A stretch of DNA of 64,000 bases from Ficedula albicollis (Eukaryota > Chordata > Aves > Passeriformes > Muscicapidae): assembly GCF_000247815.1 (NCBI RefSeq), contig NC_021700.1:17493426-17557425 (forward strand), read 5' to 3'. The notes below the pieces were generated by a model. The model was not told the origin of the DNA and searched no databases. It saw nothing but the letters and a program-made list of their open reading frames with translations. Positions 26,761-64,000 of this stretch are shown here, in pieces. Position numbers and translations under genes: made by a program. Position 1 is the stretch's first letter. Every line of letters begins with the position of its first letter.

Positions 26761-29700
26761 AGAAAACAAAAAAACAGACAAGCAAGGAGGATCACTCATT
26801 TGCTTGCGTGCAAAGTATAGTGACAAAATGCATGCAAAACAAACCGTGCTGGCCTTCAGGTGACTGGCTAGGGGGTGATGTACCGTGGACCTCCTGACCC
26901 CCTCAGCGAGTATGAAACACTTGCTGAGCAGAGCACACTAAGCAGACTAAACGACAGGGACAATATGCCAGCCAATACGTTGTAGAAATTAACTGTTTTA
27001 AATCCTGGGTTGTTTTTTTTTTTTTTGTTTTAGCTTCGTTGTCTCAAAGTTATTTGTTAGTATTAATTTGGTACTACTTAAATCAAGTTGAGATAATCTT
27101 TTTCATAGCTGAAACCGTGGTTAATATCAGAATCTAGGGGTATCTATGGTTCATGCTTGGAAAAACTGCTGAATTGCAAGGAAGACAGCAGAGAGCTTCC
27201 CCATGTGACAATATTACAAAACAGGCTACACACAAATCACCCCCCTGTTCATCCTGTTCAAGTAAAGCCCAAAACAGAATGTGCAGCTAGCAGCAGGACT
27301 GCAGGACTGTTCTGTAAGAAAACTGCTGTGCAATTCAATTTCAGACTGCTGACGGAAATGAGGCAGCAGAGACTTAACACCACTCATCATCCTGAAATCC
27401 AGCTGCACATGAGCTCCTTGGGACCAAAACTCTTGCTTCTGTACCCAAGAAATTCACCATCATCTTTCACCTCTGAGTTACTCTTAGAATCTGAGTGTAT
27501 GCTGTGTGTTTTGGCCATTAGAAGATTTTGGTTGATGAGTCAAGAGGTCTGTCCAGCTGCTATTACAGAAACTTGAAATGCAATGCTAACACCATGTGCT
27601 GGTGCTATGAAAGTAAATTAAACTGAGACCCACAAAAGTAGATGTATGTGAAGAATGGGCTTTTTTCACCTTCAAGCTGCTAGTCTCGCTCTTGCAAGTC
27701 TGTCTTCTGTGTCCTCCTATGCTGTGAAAGATTTGCATAAATTACTATTATAGCAGGTAGGTTATCTGTATTTCATCGCATTCTTGGTCATCTGCTACAG
27801 TTTTTGAGTTATGCAAGAGCTATAAGAATAGCAGAAGTAGATTCCTCCTGCTCCCTCATGAAATCTGCTGCCACAGCTGACTTCACAAAAGGCTGCTCAG
27901 TCTCTGTCCTGCAGTGTTTGTGTTCTAGCTTCTTGTTCTGATGACACATTACCTCCTGGGCAAAGAGTGTCTCTTCCTGCATGCTTGGACAGTGTCTAAA
28001 AAAATGGGAACCTAAACTAATTTCGAAGATCTTGGTAAATCTGTAAGACAAAGGGAAGATTAAATCCAGCACTAAGAAATTTCCATCTCATGCTTTGTTG
28101 AATCTTCTTTTTACTGCCTCAAGGCATACTTTGTACTTGCAGTTATAATTGTAACATGCACAAATTCATAAAATTGAGGCATGATAGAAAATTATAGTGG
28201 ATGAATTAATAATCTTCCCTATTGATGCAAACAGAGCATGGTAACATAGCTGACAAACTTAGAGGAGTGTTGCATTTTGTTAGAGAAAACTCCAGGTTTC
28301 TTTCTGAAAGATACTGATAATCAGGATAGCATCTAAGATATAGAAATATGTTATGCTCAAAATCTTGTTTGTTGGCAAAGAGAAAGTATACCTCCTATTT
28401 AAGTAAGGCAATACTTTGTTGAAAGTGTAACTGAAATTCTATGTGTTAGATCATAGATCATTATTAGTCCAGCACTGTTATAAAAAAAGAAAGAATAACG
28501 GGTTTTACGCACATATTTGCTTCCTTCCCTTGTTCTTGGTGCTATGCTCACCCTTCTACAGCTGTTCTGGATTGTGAGGTTGCTGGTTTCATTCTTGGGC
28601 AGTGGTGAGAGTAAAGGACATTACAGCTTGTTGTCAGCATCTGAAGCCCATCTAAGAGGAATATGATGTTTACATTGCTGGTTTCTTCTTCCTCACTTTA
28701 AGGGGTTGAACTCACACTTGGGGTAAATTTTTATAAGCTTTTGTAAAATGTTTCTACATGTTTTTCTGGTTAGCTGCAACTCCATATTATGTTTGAATGT
28801 ACTACATAAAATGCTGTTTACATATGTTGGATAATACTTTGTTCTGGTTTTGCTCTAGGTGACTCTGCTTGAGTGGGGCTGATTGGGTAAAATTACCTTG
28901 AGGGTAGTCTGTAAACATCTTGTACAACTTATATGCTGCCACTATGGTTTACATTGAATTGTTAGCAGCCTTAGGGAGAAAAAAAAATTAGCTCTCCAAA
29001 AATTTAGATCTCTTCTGAGTTGAAGAAATTAGTTCCTATTACCGTGTAATTTCTTGCCACTCACAAAATTTCATAGTTTGGGTTCTCCTAGTGTAGTGGA
29101 ACGTAATCTGGAGACAGTAGAGAGTGTTCTACAAAGAGTAAAAGGAATCAAAGGAATAAGGAAGGAAAATAACCCTCCAAGTCTATCTGCTAGTTAGAGG
29201 CTGTGACATCTGTTAGTAGTTAAAATTATCTGAGATCACCCACCAGGGATTACAGATCTACTGTGTGACTGCATTCATAGGAGCTGTTCATGTCTACTAT
29301 TTAAAGTATTAACTTAAACTGTACAGAGTGCTGAACACAAAGTTACACTGACAAAGCTGAGGGAATGGTAACCTCTTCCTGGAAAGTAGGATGAACAATT
29401 TTAAAGCTTTGAAAGTTTGGCTTAGATGTGCCAGAATAGCATATCTGCCACTAAATTTCTCAGGAGAACAGACACACTGCTTTTTTTCTTTATGGCAATC
29501 CAAAACAGAGCTCCAGTGCAATGCAAACAGAAGCCCTTTTGACTTACGAAGCAGCTTACTCTGCTTCCTTGTTTAGGCAAAAAGTAAAATGGTTACCACA
29601 GTGGGTGAAATTTAAATCATGAGCCTCCCTCCTAGTTTCAAATGTTGCTTTGGGAACTTGTGAACAGCTTAACACACTTCTCACAGAGATGCTACCACTG

Positions 29701-30506
29701 CACATTCTTCATCCTTGGACATTATGTGTCTGACTAAATACTGGTGACTCCCAGCACTACACACATTTAAAATGAAGGAGTGCAGATTTAACCTCACTGT
29801 GAGACAGAGAAGTTGTTTATGTCTGTTACCCATTTTGGACTCTAACCTGAGTCCTGTCTTGATGCTCCTGAACAATGAGCAGCTACAAAGGATAAGGCTT
29901 AACAGATGATGGCTAATGAGAAAATAACAAAAACATTAGTTCAAAGACTACTTTTCAAAATTTCCCAGCTGCTGCTGGAGTTTGCCTTGATGCTCAAAGC
30001 CCCTGCTAGAAATTCAAATGTTCACTTCAGAAATACAGATCTGGTGTCACGTCTCTGCGACAGAAGGCATTCAAATTCTTGAACAAACACACAATTTTTC
30101 AAATTGTTTTTCTGATGAGGAAAATCTGTTGAACATGGTGGGGAGAGTTTTAATGAGTTTTGAAATGACACAGGACATTCCTTAATGTTTTTATGAATAA
30201 GCATTGATGTGTTATCTCGCAGTATGAAAACAGAAACAGAGAAGACATACACTGCACTGGTAGCTTGGAATCCCAAGATGGAGCGCCAAACTACTTGTTA
30301 CTAATTTTAGATGATGAATTGAACTGATAGGAGTGCAATCCATGTTCTCCTCCAGTCCAGCATCAGGTCCAGGAATTCAGCTACCTTTTTTATTCTACAG
30401 GTGTAACAGAAACAACGGGAAAGAGGTGTTGTACTTAAGTTCGAGTTTTATGCGGGGGTTACTTTTGTTGCATTGTTTTTTAAACATGTAACCTGTTTAG
30501 CACGAC
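26761..30506. other. Gene-free sequence between the CpG array and the DDX4 promoter area
   Basis: Ordinary AT-rich sequence with an 18-base T run near 27009. The longest open frames lack codon structure or similarity I can recognise. No gene or repeat family called. Confidence 0.5.
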
Positions 30507-30759
<253 letters not shown>

Positions 30760-30880
30760 TTCCAGCAAAAGCACGTGGTCCGTTGGGTATTACACCAATG
30801 CTTGGAAAAGGTGTGCGCAGTGAAGTAGGGCCTGCGCCAGCTGCGGCTCGGTGGCTCCAGGCCCGCCGGGCCCCGGCAGC

Positions 30881-57084
<26,204 letters not shown>

Positions 57085-57315
57085 ACTACTTTATACCAAA
57101 CCAGCTTGTACTGTGTTGTGCTGTAAGTGAAATGTTGCTTGAGAAGATAATCTTGTGAAGACCTAGTTTGGGAAGAAGCTTTATAAAAGGGTTTGCCTAA
57201 ACTTTGTTCCTTTTTTTGTAACATGTCAGTTAAAAAGTTTGGATTTTGTGTTATGATGATACAAGGATCTGTTAAACAGCTCAAAAGCATTTAATAAAAG
57301 TTTGAGAAGAGCACT
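57085..57315 (+). other. DDX4: DDX4 3' untranslated region
   Basis: Sequence from the stop codon to shortly after an AATAAA hexamer. The 3' end about 15-20 bases past the hexamer is an estimate. Confidence 0.7.
57293..57298 (+). terminator. DDX4 poly(A) signal AATAAA
   Basis: Canonical hexamer about 210 bases after the stop, the first such hexamer downstream of it, followed by a GT-rich stretch (TTGATTGTTGCCTCTGT). Confidence 0.7.
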
Positions 57316-59440
57316 TTGATTGTTGCCTCTGTATCAGCTATATGTCATTGCAGTTTCATGAATTGGTATTTGACGTGCGTGGAACATTTGCATCTGCATG
57401 TGGAACTAAAAGTCAGTGGCTACACCCACAACTTAGTGATGATACAAGTTATTTACAGAGCCATTTTCCTAGAAGGATGGAGCCCTGTGTTGCATTTAGT
57501 AGAGTGTTTCAACTGACATAAGCGCAGTCTTCTGCTGTCTCTTGTGGGAAAGCATGCTTTAGAGCAAGTTCAGTGCCTTATATACAAAAGTCTTCCCAGT
57601 CTTGCAGAAGCCATAGGAGGTCAACAGTCTCTAACAGGTCTAGATTTCTGTCAAGTTGCTTTTTCACTGAAATTCTTTTTCCTTACCAGTACGGTATCCT
57701 GCAAAGATGTGTATCATTGGATCCCCAAAGAAAAGGACAAGGTGTTACATTTTGTAGTTTCATGTACAGCTGAACAAATTTACAGGCTTCTCTTAGCTTG
57801 CTTTTTAGCACACCTAAGTTTGCTGAGCACTATGTTTTATACAGTCTTCTCACTAAATCCAGGGAAATAGTACTTCGAACATCTGCTTACTGGACTGGAG
57901 CCTTACTACTCAATTTAGTGAGAATCAGAACTGACTGGGCAATACTAGGAAATTCTCATTGTGGAAAAGTGGGGTGTCATTCTTTGTATGAATATCTTTT
58001 TAAAACCATTTACTTAAATATCTGCTTAGAAGAAATAGTGTTATTTTGTGAACCTTAATTTTACTGCTATATATTATGCAAAAAGAGTGAAGTCTTAATT
58101 GTGTATTTGGAAGTGAGCTGAAAGCACAGTATACTTAAATTGAAACTCGTAAGTAGTGAGTGTATTTAAATGTGATCTTAATAATTCAGAGTAAAATGAA
58201 CTGGGCAGTATGACAACTTTTCCTGAGAAATATCCTTGAAGATCTGTTCATCCATTCTGAATTTCAGGTAAATTGAGGGTGCTTTTGATGTCTGACTGCA
58301 GTAAGTGTGAGTGAACTGTAATTGTTGGAAGAAGCTGTGACCTGATAGAACTTGCCCATTTCTGTGAAGAGAAATTGAAGAAAAGAGTCACTTGTAACCT
58401 AGAGTAAACTTTTGAAGGGAACCTGGCTTAGCATTGTTTAAAGGACCACTGGGTTCTTTTTGCTTTGTCTCCCATCATATGACTTGTGAGTTGTGGTCAG
58501 GCAACAGAGGGAATTCTGCAGTTATTACATTTTCTATGAAACAACTGTTCTAGCCCCATTTTTTATAAACATTTCCACAGAAAGGTGATAAATAAATAAT
58601 GGCTGTTCTAGCATAGAGCTGCAAGCTCTCATAAAAAAATGAGCCAACAAAGTCCCTAGAATGGTGTTGAAGATTAAAAGTCATGTTTACTACTTTTTAT
58701 GGGAGGGTAAGAAGGAGTTAGAAGGACCAAGTCTGCTGTGAAGAAAAAATAAAATTAGGAGAAATAAAAACTTGAAGAGCAATATTTGCAGAGAGATATA
58801 ACATTGAATTTTGGTTTAAGCTTTGTGATTATTTAAATAGTTAATCTGTAGGAAAATATTTCAGTGTGATTTTCACCTGGAGGAAAACACTGACGAGGGA
58901 AGTTGGGGTGGGGAATGAAGTGCACTGTAGATTGCTGATTTTATTTTTGCACTCCAGTAATCTTACATGTAAAACATATTGAAAAACTTGCTGGAAGATT
59001 TTATGTCAATACCTTCTTCATTCAAGAGAATGCTGTTGTCCTGGTGGCAAATGAGGGTAGGTGTTAAAAGGTTTTGCTGAACTGATTTTAACCTGAGAAC
59101 AATGTAACCACATACCTATGATTTCATTTAGGTGATTCTGCTACCTGTATCTTGTGCTAAACTGGGGTCATTGAATGTTTTTTCTCCGTTGTCTGCCTCC
59201 AAGTTTATGTAAAGATGCTATTATTGGAACTCCAGTTCAGGATTATGTTGAAGGTTCTTGACAGAATAGTGTTGAGAAGTTACATCAGATCCTTCATTGA
59301 ACAGTGAACATGGATTTTGTTTTTTCAAGCTAAATTGAATTTTTGTGGGATCTATAAAACACCATTGACAAGTTTTTTAATGTGCTTTTTTGAGCACAAA
59401 TTATGTCCAATTCTTGTCACTAAAGGAAAATATAAATTAA
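57316..59440. other. Gene-free region downstream of DDX4
   Basis: Bird and human maps place IL31RA and IL6ST next, but I recognise no exon of either here. No repeat family called. Confidence 0.5.
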
Positions 59441-59949
59441 TGTGCTGGTTTTGCATGGCCTGGTTTTTGGTAGGGGGGAGCCACAAAGGTGGCGTCTGTG
59501 AGCAGCTGCTGGAAGCTCCCACCATGTCTGGGCAGAGCCAGTCCTTGATGGCGGTGAAGATGGACATGCTGCTGGCCAGAACTGGGCTAGTTAGAGGTGA
59601 TGGTAATGCCTCTGTGGTAACAGAATTGGGAAGAAAATCAAAACAAAGTGGGTGTGTAGTTTTGGGGTTTTTTTTTCCCAGGTCAGCAAAGAGGAAGTGA
59701 GAACATGTGAGGGAAACAACATGGAGGACACCAAGGTCAGTGCAGAAGGAGGTGCTCCAGGTACTGGAGCTGAGATTGCTCTGCAGGCTGTGATGAGACC
59801 ACAGTGAGACTGCTGTGCCCCTGCAGCCATGGGGATCTGTGGGGATGCACAGATCCACCCACAGCCCACAGGGATCCATGAGGATGCACAGATCCACCCA
59901 CAGCTCATGGGGATGCGGAGATCCACCCACAGCCTGTGGGGATGCAGAG
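59441..59949 (+). mobile_element. Avian ERV long terminal repeat, plus orientation, 3'-truncated
   Basis: Starts TGTGCTGGTTTTGCATGGCC and continues through GTGAGAACATGTGAG, AACAACATGGAGGACACCAAG and CTGTGCCCCTGCAGCC. I know this layout from common bird, especially songbird, LTRs. It breaks off at a single N, so the 3' end is missing. The family name is not certain. Confidence 0.7.
59827..59949 (+). repeat. Three-to-four-copy tandem repeat within the LTR
   Basis: Units of about 30-39 bp, GGGGATGCACAGATCCACCC and similar, typical of the internal repeats of this LTR type. Collapse or expansion here may explain the adjacent N. Confidence 0.8.
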
Positions 59950-59950
59950 N
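59950..59950. other. Single undetermined base (N)
   Basis: The only ambiguous base in the window. It lies exactly where a plus-strand LTR meets a minus-strand pol fragment. Confidence 0.99.
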
Positions 59951-63744
<3,794 letters not shown>

Positions 63745-64000
63745 TGAAATAACCCCAGAAACACGCAGTTAGAGTACGATAGCTCTGGATCCAGGTGGCC
63801 ACTTCCCAGAAAAAATTGAAAAACCATGAATTCCTGGCATAATCAATGCACCAAATGAATCGGATAATAGCTACAGTAACTTTGGCGAGGGGGCCTATAT
63901 TCAAATAAGAGCTTGCTAATGAGAAAGAGATATCTGTGGCCACATGGAGCCCAAACCAGATTAAACCGGACAACATGTTGCCACTCAAGAGAGCTGTTAC
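63745..64000. other. Unassigned sequence at right edge, open on the minus strand
   Basis: 256 bases without a stop in one minus-strand frame, encoding hydrophobic, tryptophan-rich stretches. It could be another part of an endogenous retrovirus, given its position, but I do not recognise it. Confidence 0.3.

Noticed and set aside
27157..27576. 139-codon open frame between the two genes
   Set aside because: No recognisable domain, splice context or codon pattern; probably chance.

Overview
The window is vertebrate genomic DNA from a bird. It has split genes with GT..AG introns, many CR1 non-LTR retrotransposon fragments with the avian 3' tail, and an avian-type LTR. The two genes here, SLC38A9 and DDX4, sit head-to-head as they do in other amniotes. 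In chicken this locus is on the Z chromosome, so Z linkage is likely but cannot be seen from the sequence. One LTR resembles families I associate with songbirds, which is only weak evidence for a passerine.

Left part (about 1-18.7 kb, minus strand): the 5' two thirds of SLC38A9, the lysosomal amino-acid transporter and arginine sensor upstream of mTORC1. Nine coding exons can be joined in frame, from the start codon at 18610 down to 639, giving residues 1 to about 351. The rest lies beyond position 1. An extra, degenerate copy of the fourth-from-start luminal-loop region (about 4329-4364) lies in the intron between the exons at 5734-5793 and 3477-3674.

Middle (18.7-31.7 kb): non-coding sequence between the first coding exons of the two genes. 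It holds short tandem repeats, a GC-rich and CpG-rich array of about 101 near-perfect 17-bp units (24941-26659), and two very long runs of pure C (208 and 737 bases) just upstream of the DDX4 start.

Right part (31.7-57.3 kb, plus strand): a complete DDX4 (vasa) gene, the germ-cell DEAD-box RNA helicase. I could place 23 coding exons (2379 nt including stop, 792 residues) with consistent phases, a terminal SWD tail and a poly(A) signal. Its N-terminal disordered region has been enlarged by an array of eight 66- or 81-nt FG-rich exons in two blocks, each followed by a GT-K type exon. The blocks are almost identical in their core but diverged at their flanks. A nearly full-length degenerate CR1 sits inside the first block.

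Far right (57.3-64 kb): gene-free sequence, then a truncated LTR, a single N, an oppositely oriented dead retroviral pol fragment, and a 3526-base run of C. This last part looks like doubtful assembly.

Nothing here resembles a new multi-gene system. The items most worth a second look are the homogenised DDX4 exon array, the duplicated SLC38A9 exon, the 17-bp CpG array and the poly-C runs.
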